Numbered from the stretch's first letter, positions 55,036 to 63,888 are shown. The stretch is DNA of 64,000 nucleotides from Deinococcus humi (GCF_014201875.1 NZ_JACHFL010000007.1:124001-188000), one strand, 5' to 3'. Numbers and translations are program-made. The notes: a model not told the origin generated them from the sequence alone.

Positions 55036-55306
55036 TGCCCAGACGCCACCTTTCGTGCTCCTGACGCAGGACGACTGCCCCAATTGCGAGCGCCTGAAGC
55101 TGATGCTGGAAAAGCCGCTCAGGGGCCAGTTTGACTCTCAGATTGAGGTGGTTCACCGCCAGCAGCACGCCGCTGCTTTCACCGCGCTGAGCGAAAGCAG
55201 CGGCGTGCAGAGTACTCCGGTGCTGATCCACCGGGCGAGCGGGAGGGTGCTTGTGAATACCGGAGGATTGGGAGAGGTGCGGGGCTTCCTGACGGCCCAG
55301 CGCTGA
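55028..55306 (+). CDS. Thioredoxin-fold protein, probable NrdH-like reductant
   Basis: A 92-residue (from ATG 55028) thioredoxin-fold protein with the active-site motif CPNC in LLTQDDCPNCERLKLMLEKP and the cis-Pro strand VQSTPVLIHR. The start overlaps the nrdF stop, so it is coupled. In class Ib operons the NrdH redoxin supplies electrons to NrdE. Its sequence differs from the classic NrdH (CxxC of type CVQC), so it may be a divergent form. A GTG at 55019 is an alternative start. Confidence 0.8.
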   Translation: MTDAQTPPFVLLTQDDCPNCERLKLMLEKPLRGQFDSQIEVVHRQQHAAAFTALSESSGVQSTPVLIHRASGRVLVNTGGLGEVRGFLTAQR

Positions 55307-55694
55307 ACCAGTCTCATGGAGACCCCACAACGGTGATGTTGCCTTAACTGGCGTCAGGTCGGGCTAAGGGCAGGGGTGGTCTGAACCTTAAATCACCTCT
55401 GCTGCAACCGTTGACCATGCCTGGAACACATTTTCCTGATTGTTTCTTCTGGTCGATGCGGAAGCGCCGGTACGAGTGTGATGCTGAAGGCTGCCGGTTA
55501 AGGAATTCTTGCGCTCGTTTCCGCCGCTTGAATCCCTCTTTACCGTCATCGGGCGTCACTTGCCCCAGGTGGGCCAGATCGCGGTTGAGGTTCAGCCTGG
55601 TCTGTGGTGTGGGTAAAGCTTCCGGTTAGCTCCGGTAAAGCGGGATTAAGCCCTGCGTCACGTCTGCATCCTCTGAGCCCGGGAAGGTGGGCAC
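55307..55694. other. Intergenic stretch, no gene seen
   Basis: About 390 bases; two overlapping short frames (plus and minus) near 55344-55629 are unlike known proteins. The right end holds a ribosome site for the DJ-1-like gene. Confidence 0.4.
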
Positions 55695-56270
55695 ATGAAT
55701 GAACAGCAATTGCAGGGGAAGAAAATTGCCATTCTCGCCGCCGACGGTTTCGAGCAGGTGGAACTTCTGCACCCACGTGAGGCGCTGCACCAGGCCGGAG
55801 CCACCACCGAGATCATTGGCCTGGAAGCCGGTCAGATCCAGGGTCTGAACCACATCGATAAGGGCGAGAAGGTCGATGTGGACCGTACGGTGCAGGACGT
55901 GAGCGCCGCCGACTACGACGGTCTGCTGTTGCCCGGCGGCGCCGTGAATCCGGATACCCTGCGGCTGAACGAACGGGCTGTCGCCCTGGTCCGCGAGTTC
56001 TATGACAGCGGTAAACCCATCGCCGCGATTTGCCATGCGCCCTGGATGCTCAGCGAGAGTGGAGTGGTGAAGGGGCTGCACATGACCAGTTGGCCCAGCC
56101 TGCAGCACGAACTCAAACTGGGTGGAGCCAAGTGGGTGGATCAGGAGGTTGTGACTGACCGCGGCGTAGTGACTAGCCGGAAGCCGGACGACATTCCTGC
56201 CTTCAACCGCAAGATGATCGAGGAGTTTGCCGAGGGCGATCACGCGCGGCGTCAGAGTGAGCGGCGCTGA
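55695..56270 (+). CDS. DJ-1/PfpI-family protein (class I glutamine amidotransferase-like)
   Basis: A 191-residue PfpI-type protein. The fold is clear: [20 protein letters not shown] (Glu near 22), [20 protein letters not shown] near 76 and the nucleophile elbow [16 protein letters not shown] with the active Cys near 114. The C-terminal [16 protein letters not shown] is typical. Members act as stress proteins, deglycase-like enzymes or peptidases; activity here is not known. The start has GAAGGTGG 6 bases away. Single-gene unit just after the nrd cluster. Confidence 0.88.
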   Translation: MNEQQLQGKKIAILAADGFEQVELLHPREALHQAGATTEIIGLEAGQIQGLNHIDKGEKVDVDRTVQDVSAADYDGLLLPGGAVNPDTLRLNERAVALVREFYDSGKPIAAICHAPWMLSESGVVKGLHMTSWPSLQHELKLGGAKWVDQEVVTDRGVVTSRKPDDIPAFNRKMIEEFAEGDHARRQSERR

Positions 56271-56301
56271 TTGCACTCATTTTGGCCATGTCTCTGAGTG
56301 G

Positions 56302-57096
56302 GGTGCTGGCAACTTCACCCGGGTGGAGCCAGGAGGGATCAGACAGGCGGTTTGAGATTCAAACCGCCTGCTGCATGGCTTCCCGCCAGAGCAGAATCGC
56401 AGCGGCTGGTTTCCTTCTCGCGGTGGTAGGGACGGTGGTTCGGATCTGGTAGGAGGGGTTCGAGACTCGAGCGTGTAGAGCGGGGAATTCCTGGCTTCGC
56501 CATCCTCGTCTGAAGCCGAGCTGGTTACGTTCCTGCTGCCTGCCCTGCGATGTGATCCCTCCACGAGGTTGTGGTAGCGGACGGTGGAGATGACCTGAAT
56601 GTGTTCCATGAAATGGAGCACAGGGAATACGCGCAGTGCCGCCCCAGAGCTCCACCGCTGATCGGTGTGAAGAACCGCTGGCATGTCGTCCTCCCTCAAC
56701 AGGAGCATCGAGAAGGACCTGCCTTGGTGTTGCGGTGTTCGTGGAGGAGGCTGTCCAGCACATCCCCGTGTTCGTCGATCGCCACAACCACTGCTTAAGC
56801 CCGTCAGCTTTGACGCACACCTTTGTCCAGAGACTACCGGGAACAGCGGCGTTCCCTCCCGGTGACGCAGGCCGTTCACTAAGAGTGGGCCGAACTTAAG
56901 ACACCATTTGCGCAACGTCTCGTGGCTGACGAGGATGCCACGCTCGTGGGGGAGCTCCTAAACGTTACGCTGGCTGAGGAGGAAGCGATGGTAGAGCCGC
57001 AGGGGAGAGCTGATGACGCTAAGTGGAAAACAGTGGCGGCAGCGGCGCCCAGGCACTCACAGCTCACCGGCCAACCGAGGTTAACTTGCCAGAACC
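56302..57096 (-). mobile_element. IS6-like element, decayed copy J (near full length)
   Basis: Ends GGTGCTGGCAACTTC at 56302 and AACTTGCCAGAACC ending at 57096 give about 795 bases. The minus strand reads HCFPLSVISSPLRLYHRFLL and SHETLRKWCLKFGPLLVNGL, then with frameshifts SMLLLREDDMPAVLHTDQRW, SSGAALRVFPVLHFMEHIQV and ISTVRYHNLVEGSHRRAGSR. At least one stop (in the HTH part) and two frameshifts. It shows the most complete picture of the family here: HTH-like N-terminus, DDE-type core, and the hairpin at the 3' side. Confidence 0.78.
56345..56369. repeat. IS-end hairpin of copy J
   Basis: Arms AGGCGGTTTGA and TCAAACCGCCT with a 3-base GAT loop, 11 perfect base pairs. Same position and loop as the hairpin of copy K. 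Confidence 0.7.
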
Positions 57097-57935
57097 CCAG
57101 GCCGGGCCGAACTGACGAGATGCACCCTCTTGCCCAAATGACCGCTATCACCAGTCACTCGCGTAGGCTGGCCTTCCTCCTCTGTCCATCCCATCAGGTC
57201 TTTTAGGCTTAAGCCGGCGCAGGCAATGCTGTTTTGAAGGTGAGCGAACCTCAACTGGTGTCATTGTTCTTTCTGGCTTGTCCGCCGTATGGTGCCATCA
57301 GACGACGAGACGCTAGAGGTGTTGCCAGACTTTGGAGACTGGGGCTTTCTGGGACGATTGGGGATTTCGCGTCCTATCTCCGCCAAACGTCGAGCACTTC
57401 GCGCAACCAGGTGTTGGCTTCCTTGATCGCCATCCACCATTGCCTGCCTTCATCACTGTTGAACGGACCATCCTGACCAGCACGCTATGAGCCTAGAAGT
57501 GGATGGTCTGGCAAGGGGTTACGCGCGACCCGGCCAGGAAGGGGGGTTGCAAGGGAGGGAGGAGGAAGTGAATGTGGAGCATCGCTCTCCCCACCCTCAC
57601 GCATGCCTGTGCCGTTTATACGGCGTGACCAGAGCGCTTGTTTTCATGGAGAGGGAGCTCAGGGATCGGCCAAAGTGCTGGGTTACATAAATTGAAGGCC
57701 TGCTCTGTGCCATTGCACGGTGCTGGCACCCGAAATGCACCTCTTTCCGAGCCTGCTGGTGAATTTGGAAATCAGGCGGAGCACCGGCCTCTAAGACCAC
57801 TCGTCGCGTTGCCAGATTGGTATGGGACGGTGCTGCTCCTGCTCTCTGGTGCCTCCGGGATTGGCGTGTCTGCACAGGGCATGACACGCGCCCTGCCGGA
57901 CGACTTTTCGCCGCCTCGAAAGGCCACTTGCCGCC
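57097..57935. other. Intergenic stretch with eroded reading fragments
   Basis: More than 800 bases without a supportable gene. On the minus strand the residues GPFNSDEGRQWWMAIKEANT lead to WLREVLDVWRR and a stop at 57374-57376; this fragment looks protein-like but has no start, partner or domain. Other frames are short. Confidence 0.4.
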
Positions 57936-59006
57936 CTACTTCAGAATCCCACGGTTCGTGAAGGCTTTTTGCACGGCAGTAGCTGCAGCATCGCCGGCCA
58001 TTACCTGGGCCGTCTTCACCGTGGTCTGGGCAGCGGCAGCGAAGCTGGTGTCCGGCGCAAAGCCGAACTGCGCATTGATGATGATGCGGTCAGCCTTGCG
58101 GGCTCCGAGTGCCTGCCGGATGTCCCACAGGGCGCGCGCCCAGATCTCGCCGTCGGCATGGACCTCACCGCGCACGTCTTCCGGATAGTGCTTGTTGGTG
58201 TCCGTGCGGCGGATGCAGTGCGGCACCGTGCTGGTATACGTCGTGCTGTCCCAGTCCATCAGGCAGGGCAGCGGCGTCCTGATGGGCGCTTTATAGGCGG
58301 TTGCCACGGCCTGTGTGACGGTCAGCGCCAGGTAATCGCCGAAGGCTTCCCCGATGCTCCCGGCCTCCAGGCTGGTGCCGAAGCCCGGCACCTGAGCATT
58401 GTGCACGGCGTGGCCGTACTCGTGAACGATCACCTCGCCGTCTTCGGCATCGTCCACGCCCCCCTTACCCAGGCGGATGATGTCCGGATGGTCGTTCTGG
58501 TACGAATTGTCGATACCGTACTGGCTGACCTTGAGTGCCTGCTGCCGCTTGTTCACGGCGGGCAGTTCGCTGCCGAAGCCCAGCGACTGGAGATACATCT
58601 GCGCTTCGGTGATCCAGAAATACGCCATGACCTGCTCGAACCCGTCCTGATTTCGGGTGAAGTTGAAGGGGCCGGGGCCGTAGACGGGCGTGCCAGTCTC
58701 GCTGGCCACTTTCGCGTAGTCGCCGATGAGGTATCCGCTGCCGTCCAGATGGGTCAGGGTCACGTTGTAGTACGCGCTGGCGGGCACGGCGCTGACCGAG
58801 TCCTTCTGATCCGTCAGCGACTCGTCACCGGTCGTCTGTACAGGATTGGGTAAAAAGGCCTTCGCCGCGGCAGTCGTCTGCCCGGTTACAGGCTTGCCGG
58901 TACCGCCCTGCGCGGACAGCACGGTGTTGCTGGGGGACTGCCCACAGCCAGCAAGCAGCGAGAGGGACATCAGCGCGGTCAGGGCCGTCCGGTACTTGGA
59001 GTCCAT
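57936..59006 (-). CDS. M36/fungalysin-like zinc metallopeptidase lipoprotein
   Basis: A 356-residue secreted peptidase. The lipobox LLAGC puts the lipid-bearing Cys at 21. Zinc ligands are HEYGHAVH (His195, Glu196, His199) and the downstream Glu220 in GSIGEAFGDYLALTV, a gluzincin pattern (25 residues apart) as in the fungalysin/M36 group. FNFTRNQDGFEQVMAYFWIT near 114 and EGEIWARALWDI-like helix near 290 support this. The upstream part is shorter than a full FTP propeptide, so activation may be simple. The only start is the ATG at 59006; TATGCT lies 8 bases before it, suggesting a leaderless mRNA. Confidence 0.82.
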   Translation of the reverse strand: MDSKYRTALTALMSLSLLAGCGQSPSNTVLSAQGGTGKPVTGQTTAAAKAFLPNPVQTTGDESLTDQKDSVSAVPASAYYNVTLTHLDGSGYLIGDYAKVASETGTPVYGPGPFNFTRNQDGFEQVMAYFWITEAQMYLQSLGFGSELPAVNKRQQALKVSQYGIDNSYQNDHPDIIRLGKGGVDDAEDGEVIVHEYGHAVHNAQVPGFGTSLEAGSIGEAFGDYLALTVTQAVATAYKAPIRTPLPCLMDWDSTTYTSTVPHCIRRTDTNKHYPEDVRGEVHADGEIWARALWDIRQALGARKADRIIINAQFGFAPDTSFAAAAQTTVKTAQVMAGDAAATAVQKAFTNRGILK

Positions 59007-59009
59007 TTA

Positions 59010-59400
59010 GAACCAGCATACGCCCACTAGCAGCAGTTGCTGGCCTGAGGTGGGCCGCAGAACTGAAACCTTTTGGCCGCTGAAAAGGTGCGTGCGCTGC
59101 CTGAGCGTGGCGTTGATGTAAAAGTCAAGGTAATCAAAATGCGGGGCATTTAAAGCCCACAAGGCGTGGCATGCAACCGGAGCTTGAAGCCATAGAGGCA
59201 GTTGAAAAGTGAGGCCGGCGGTTCGCCGCGAGTGTTGCGCATGATCATCCGATGGGTTGGCGAGCCGTAGGCCCCGGTGTAAGCGCAGTGCAGGCAGTCC
59301 ACGGTCGGCCCGGTTCCTCTTAAGTTGGCAGCTGGGCCGCTTCGACGGCAGCGAGGACACTCGGTCAGGAATGGCTCGGCAAGGAAGTAGTGAATTGTTG
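59010..59400 (-). pseudogene. Zinc-ribbon protein remnant
   Basis: The minus strand reads TECPRCRRSG with VDCLHCAYTGAYGSP (two zinc knuckles), then in another frame LPLWLQAPVACHALWALNAP and HFDYLDFYINATLRQR. Proteobacterial zinc-ribbon proteins of this type have the same order (CPxC...CxHCGYTG, then GLPLWL...FWAYN.AHL...YV.A.LR), with a further ribbon between. Here the middle part is lost and the frame changes, so it is a pseudogene. Its start is not clear. It lies between the metallopeptidase gene and a divergent pair of small genes. Confidence 0.55.
59015..59020 (-). promoter_or_regulatory. Leaderless-type -10 element before the metallopeptidase
   Basis: TATGCT (minus strand) ends 8 bases before the ATG at 59006, with no ribosome site. 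It fits the TAnnnT pattern of Deinococcus leaderless genes. Confidence 0.45.
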
Positions 59401-59587
59401 TGCCGGAGCTCTCGAAGCGATCTGTTTTGGCTAAGCTGCTTTCGTCTCGTCCTTCCTCCGAAGGGCGGGAACGCTTGCGGCGCGGAGGCTGAGCCGGTGC
59501 AGCGACTGACGTCACCTGGCCCGTATAGCGGCGTAGTCTGGCCTGAACACGGAACACAGCTTGTGCCTGTGGGATGGAGGTCAAAGG

Positions 59588-59896
59588 GTGAAAAAGCACA
59601 GGATCTACTGCACGGTGTGTGACCGAGCGACGGGCAAGATTCGCTCGCTGTACGGTCTCTTCCCTGATCAACTGCTGGTTCCCGGCGAGATCGCCCACCA
59701 CTTTAACGGCGACAGGACGAACAGCGATCCAGCCAAATTGCCAGTCTTACCCAGTCAGCGCTTCCGTGCCAAGATCGAAAATCGCCTGTGCTGCGCGAAG
59801 CGCGGCCTGCTAGGTCTGTTCTCCGAGCCGGTTTGGGATGTCACTGCCACCCGGGACCGCCGAGGCACGCTATTCGAGGGTGTGATTCTCGGATGA
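59588..59896 (+). CDS. Small Cys-containing protein, unknown function
   Basis: A 102-residue protein starting at the GTG at 59588, which has GGAGG 7 bases away. It begins MKKHRIYCTVCDRATGKIRS, a CxxC pair, then PGEIAHHFNGDRTNSDPAKL and ENRLCCAKRGLLGLFSEPVW with two further Cys, so it may bind zinc through Cys pairs or form disulfides. No signal peptide. I do not recognise it. The stop overlaps the next start (ATGA), so the membrane protein downstream is its coupled partner. Confidence 0.65.
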   Translation: MKKHRIYCTVCDRATGKIRSLYGLFPDQLLVPGEIAHHFNGDRTNSDPAKLPVLPSQRFRAKIENRLCCAKRGLLGLFSEPVWDVTATRDRRGTLFEGVILG

Positions 59897-60303
59897 ATCG
59901 GCGCAATGGTCCGACATGGATTCACGCTGTCATGCTGCTGCTGGTGACCATGCTGCTGGGCTGGGTGCCGCTGCTGGGACCGTTGTTGTTGGGCGGCCTA
60001 GCTGGGAGGGCGGCACCCGGCTGGCGTGCGTTCGCCGTTTTGCTCCCAGCCTTGGCGCTTCAGACAGGCCTGCTCCTTGGGGCGCGTTGGGCCGCCCTGA
60101 CTGTCCAGAACAGCGGACTGGATAGTGGGCTGTGGACCGTGGTGGCGTGGCTGGGCAGTCCGCTCTCTGCCGCGTTGGGCCGTCCGCTGGGTCATGTCCT
60201 CGGCAGCGCCACGCTGGCAGGCTTTTTATTGCTCTACACCCTGCCAGCGCTTCCGGGATTGCTGATCGGCGTCCATATGTCCAGTCGCTCCAGACGCTGG
60301 TAA
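59893..60303 (+). CDS. Small membrane protein, unknown function
   Basis: A 136-residue protein with three to four membrane helices: AVMLLLVTMLLGWVPLLGPL, LLLGGLAGRAAPGW then AFAVLLPALALQTGLLLGAR, GLWTVVAWLGSPLSAALGR and ATLAGFLLLYTLPALPGLLI. The tail MSSRSRRW is basic and should face the cytoplasm. Its start overlaps the end of the small Cys-containing gene. No family is recognised. Confidence 0.7.
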   Translation: MNRRNGPTWIHAVMLLLVTMLLGWVPLLGPLLLGGLAGRAAPGWRAFAVLLPALALQTGLLLGARWAALTVQNSGLDSGLWTVVAWLGSPLSAALGRPLGHVLGSATLAGFLLLYTLPALPGLLIGVHMSSRSRRW

Positions 60304-60517
60304 AGGGAGTGCTGCCAGGTAGGTCCGATAAACGATGCGCCCCCGTGACAGCCCAGGAAGTCGACTAGAGCCGTACGGTCGGAGAGGATGGGTGAGTCTG
60401 TTCACCGTGATCGGCAGCGTAGGCGCAGGCGAGCAGATCGGCCAGTTTGATGGAGGTCGGCTCACTCAGGCGCAGGGTGGTCACAGAATATGAGGCAGAG
60501 CCTACTGGGGCATAGGA

Positions 60518-60539
60518 AAAGCGGCCCGAAGGCCGCTTT
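60518..60539. terminator. Terminator hairpin
   Basis: AAAGCGGCC-CGAA-GGCCGCTTT, 9-base arms with a tetraloop, followed by TTG and a moderately T-rich stretch. It lies about 215 bases after the membrane-protein gene. Confidence 0.6.
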
Positions 60540-60882
60540 GATTCTTCTAAGATAGCCTGATATTCGCGCCCTGTCAAATCTATGCACCTGGTTTAAACTG
60601 TCTGAGCGCAGATACGGTGTCGGTCCAACTCTCCAGAATATCCATTGGTTATGGCGAGGCGCCTGTCATGCTCAATGATATGGATACTGAGCCCCAATAC
60701 TGGGAAGGCGTCCACCTGCACGCCGGGGAGATCTCCGATCATCCGCAGGCCAATCGGCCTGTATGTGGCAACAATCCCTCATTTCATTAAACCTCCTGGG
60801 CCTGACATAGACGTGTAAATCCATCTGGCCAGGGAAAATAGTTTCGTCTGAAGTCACAGGCGGAATGCAAGTATTGTTTTGA

Positions 60883-61056
60883 ATGATGCGCTCGCTGGCT
60901 TGCAGCGCTCGAGTGCCGTTAACACTCATTTTGGAAGGCCGCTTGCAGAGCGACACCAATGATGGAGACGCAAAGTTGCTTGACGCCGCCGTGCGTGAGG
61001 AGGGAACCGTAGGCTCGCTGCTGGACATCGGGGTGGCGGTACGGCCTCTGGTCTGA
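60883..61056 (+). CDS. Short ORF, possible remnant of a larger gene
   Basis: A 57-codon frame with a protein-like end: VPLTLILEGRLQSDTNDGDA then KLLDAAVREEGTVGSLLDIG and VAVRPLV. No ribosome site. The pattern recalls the C-terminus of small nucleotidyltransferase-like proteins, but that is a guess; it may be an eroded gene end. The rest of the 60304-61146 region holds no gene. Confidence 0.25.
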   Translation: MMRSLACSARVPLTLILEGRLQSDTNDGDAKLLDAAVREEGTVGSLLDIGVAVRPLV

Positions 61057-61164
61057 CACGGCGCAACGGCTTTACGGCGTTAGTTGTCAGCACCCTCTTC
61101 GCCACCTGCTGGGATTTAAGGGGCGTTACCGCTAGATCCCTGCTGCATGCACTATCTTCTCATC

Positions 61165-63072
61165 ATGTCAGCAAAACCGCGATTGGAATCGCTCCAGGGT
61201 GCTGACGGGATTGAAAGCGCTGAAACTGCTTTTCATCCTCAGGCTCACGTCCGGGCCTGGTGGCGCATCACCCAAGCTCTCGGCAACGCCACGACGCCCG
61301 CCGAAGTGCTCCATGCGGTCGTGCATGAAGGAATCCAGGCCCTCGGTGCTAGAGGCGGAGCAGTGGCGCTTCCATGCGCGGATGGACAAACGCTGGAAAT
61401 TCGCACCACCTTCGGGTATGACCCCGTGGCTGTCGCCCCCTGGCAAACCATGCGGCTTGAACGCCCGACACCTGTGACCGAAGCCTACCGACAGAAAACC
61501 CCCCTGTTCATCGAGACGGGTCCCCAGGCTCTGCAGGACTATCCCGTCCTGCAGACTGAGATGCAGAACTTCTCTGGCAGCCTGGCCGCCCTTCCGCTGA
61601 TGGTGAAAGATCAGGTGTTCGGCGTCCTGATGCTGACCTTTTCTCAACAGCGGGTCTTCGCTGACGTTGACCGTCAGTTCCTCTCCTCGCTGGCGGGCCA
61701 GTGTGCACAGGCACTTCAACGCAGCACCGCGCTGGAGCGAACGGAGCGGCTGAATGAACAGCTTCTCTTTCTCGCTCGGGCCAGCGAAGTGCTGAGCAGC
61801 TCGCTGGACCTCGATGCTGTCCTGGAAAGCATCGCCCATCTGCTCGTCCCGCGCCTGACGGACTGGTGCGTGATTCACCTCCCGTCGCCCCATGGACAAC
61901 AGCTCCTCCCGGTGACCGTGGTTCATCAGGACCCGGCAATGGTCAGCTTTCTGCGTCAATTTATCGAGGACAATCCCGTCGAGACCACCGTCGAGAATGG
62001 GGCCGGCCGCGTGTTCATGACCGGCCTTCCTGAAGTCATCCCGGTGGTCACCGACGAGCTGTACGACGCCCTTCCACAGTCGGACACCTGGAAGAACGAC
62101 GTCCGGCGTCTGCAGTTGCGTTCCGTCATTACGGTACCGATGCATGCCAATGGTCAGGTGGTCGGCGTGTTGGGGCTGGCCAGGACCAGTCTGGACCGGG
62201 TCTATGATCAGGAGGATGTGGCCTTCGCTCTCGAAGTCGCCGGGCGGGCCGGCCAGGCTGTGGAACATGCCCGGCTGTACACCCAGGCGCAACAGGAGAT
62301 CGAACGGCGCGAGCAGGCCCAGAAGGAACTGGACATGGCCAACACGTCGCTTGAAGAACGGGTCCGGCAACGGACGCAGGATCTGTCCGAGGTGAACCGG
62401 GAACTCGAAGCCTTCACGTATTCAGCGTCACATGATCTCCGGAGCCCGGTCCGGCATGTCCTGAGCTTCGCCGACCTGGCCAGGCGGGCGCTGGACAAGT
62501 CGCAACCGGAGAAAGTGGTGCAGTACCTGGACGTGATCCAGCAAGGCGCCCTGCGGATGAACGCCCTGATTGACGGCATGCTGAGGCTATCCCGCGCTGG
62601 AAGCCAGACATTCAGCGCCCAGGTGGTCGATCTGGAGGCCCTGGTGCGTCAGGGACAGCAGGATGTCAGGCTGGAGTTCCCGGAGAGACCCATTCACTGG
62701 GAAGTGGGGCCGCTGCCGCCCGTCTGGGGAGATCCATCGATGTTGCAGCAGGTGATGACAAACCTGATGAGCAACGCGGTCAAGTATTCCAATACCCGTC
62801 AGACCTCAGAAGTGAAGGTCTGGGTAGAAACGCGCGAGCATGAATGGATGGTCTCAGTGCAGGACAACGGCGTTGGCTTCGATCCCAGATACGCCGAGAA
62901 ACTCTTCGGGGTGTTTCAGCGTCTTCATCCACAGCGCGAAATTGAAGGGGTGGGGGTAGGCCTAGCCACCGTCAGGCGCATTTTGATGAAGCATCGGGGC
63001 CAGGTGTTTGCCGAGAGCTCCGGAGGTTCGGGTGCCACCTTCCGATTTACGCTCCCCAAACCTCGGCAGTAA
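61165..63072 (+). CDS. GAF-GAF sensor histidine kinase
   Basis: A 635-residue cytosolic two-component kinase. Two GAF domains come first (about 20-190 and 205-380; LAALPLMVKDQVFGVLMLTF and SVITVPMHANGQVVGVLGLA are their core strands), then a coiled coil (385-425), a dimerisation/phospho-acceptor helix (FTYSASHDLRSPVRHVLSFA, His about 431) and the ATPase: NLMSNAVKYS (N box), DNGVGFDP (G1), and GVGVGLATVRRIL (G2). No bilin-binding Cys of phytochromes is seen in the first GAF. No response regulator lies beside it. The ATG at 61165 is preceded by TATCTT at -12 to -7, a leaderless pattern; an ATG at 61147 is the alternative. Confidence 0.88.
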   Translation: MSAKPRLESLQGADGIESAETAFHPQAHVRAWWRITQALGNATTPAEVLHAVVHEGIQALGARGGAVALPCADGQTLEIRTTFGYDPVAVAPWQTMRLERPTPVTEAYRQKTPLFIETGPQALQDYPVLQTEMQNFSGSLAALPLMVKDQVFGVLMLTFSQQRVFADVDRQFLSSLAGQCAQALQRSTALERTERLNEQLLFLARASEVLSSSLDLDAVLESIAHLLVPRLTDWCVIHLPSPHGQQLLPVTVVHQDPAMVSFLRQFIEDNPVETTVENGAGRVFMTGLPEVIPVVTDELYDALPQSDTWKNDVRRLQLRSVITVPMHANGQVVGVLGLARTSLDRVYDQEDVAFALEVAGRAGQAVEHARLYTQAQQEIERREQAQKELDMANTSLEERVRQRTQDLSEVNRELEAFTYSASHDLRSPVRHVLSFADLARRALDKSQPEKVVQYLDVIQQGALRMNALIDGMLRLSRAGSQTFSAQVVDLEALVRQGQQDVRLEFPERPIHWEVGPLPPVWGDPSMLQQVMTNLMSNAVKYSNTRQTSEVKVWVETREHEWMVSVQDNGVGFDPRYAEKLFGVFQRLHPQREIEGVGVGLATVRRILMKHRGQVFAESSGGSGATFRFTLPKPRQ

Positions 63073-63416
63073 AATCTTGCCATCTCAACCGGGGAGAGGC
63101 TGCCCCGCCGTGACCGATCTGCGCCCACTGGCCCCTTGCCCTCATTACCGGAACGGGACGAGCGGGTTTGAGGCAGTCTGTGACGACATGAGCGGCAAAA
63201 TCAGAACGTCCGGATCTCCCTCTTGGCTCAGCGCCCGAGGAGCAGCGCAGCTCGGTGACGCCTTCCGCCATAGCATCCCATTCGGGGAGCGCCTTCAGAG
63301 GCTGAGTTCGTAAGTGACGAAAGGCTGGGCTCGGAGATGTCATGGCACTGTGACCGAGTGTGCGGGGTGAGCGCCGTTGCTGCCCCAAGGGTGCGCTGGT
63401 CTCCGGGTCACCAGCC
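63073..63416. other. Intergenic stretch, no gene seen
   Basis: About 340 bases between the kinase and a decayed gene. Frames on both strands lack a ribosome site and domains. Confidence 0.4.
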
Positions 63417-63793
63417 TCAAAGGAAGATCTGGGGATCGAGCTTAAGGTGCGCGGCCAGGCTGTGCATGTGCGTCCGGGTGAAGTTCTGCTCCCCGCTGAC
63501 CAAGCGATCCAGTTCCTGGCGCTCCTCTCTGACCTCCCGCACCACGTCCAGGAACTTCATGGCTGCGGCGTAGTGCCCAGGGTTCCGATGGGGTCGAGCA
63601 GGCCACCCGCCAGCTCGGTGACGGTCTTCCGGGCGTTGAGCACAGCGTGATGGTCAACAGTCATCAGGGTAGCTTCCAGCGGCACGAAAGAGCCGAAGTG
63701 ATCGGCGGGAATCGGCGTCAGGGCATCCTGGACCGGGCAGGGGCTGCCGCCAACCGTCCTCTGGCTTAGCGCTCCTGATCGCCCTCGGGGCAT
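63417..63793 (-). pseudogene. Decayed gene with possible HTH/antitoxin-like end
   Basis: With one base-level frameshift near 63573 the minus strand reads as one protein: TLMTVDHHAVLNARKTVTEL, AGGLLDPIGTLG, then YAAAMKFLDVVREVREERQE and LDRLVSGEQNFTRTHMHSLA, AHLKLDPQIFL and a stop at 63417. The last part resembles the C-terminal helices of HigA-like antitoxins (LLSGxxxLTxxMIxxLAxxLxIxPexF). Frameshift or sequencing error. No toxin gene is recognised beside it. Confidence 0.35.
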
Positions 63794-63865
63794 TTGATAT
63801 TGAAGTCAAGACTCAGGGTAGACGAATCAAGGTGCCCCACGCATGCCCCACAGGGGGCAAAGAAG

Positions 63866-63888
63866 AAGGCGGCCCAAGAGGCCGCCTT
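63866..63888. terminator. Terminator-like hairpin near right edge
   Basis: AAGGCGGCC-CAAGA-GGCCGCCTT, 9-base arms with a 5-base loop. No gene ends directly before it in this window; it may serve a gene read in either direction or mark the end of the decayed gene's upstream neighbour. Confidence 0.5.

Noticed and set aside
57597..57887. IS6-like fragment suggested by TPYKRHRHA on the minus strand
   Set aside because: Only nine residues resemble the start of IS6-type transposases and nothing that follows fits, so chance similarity is likely.
60365..60577. Minus-strand ORF of 70 codons over the terminator
   Set aside because: It runs through the hairpin at 60518-60539 and matches nothing known.
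61168..62370. 400-codon minus-strand frame inside the histidine kinase
   Set aside because: It lies fully opposite a clear GAF-kinase gene and its composition is that of a complement frame.
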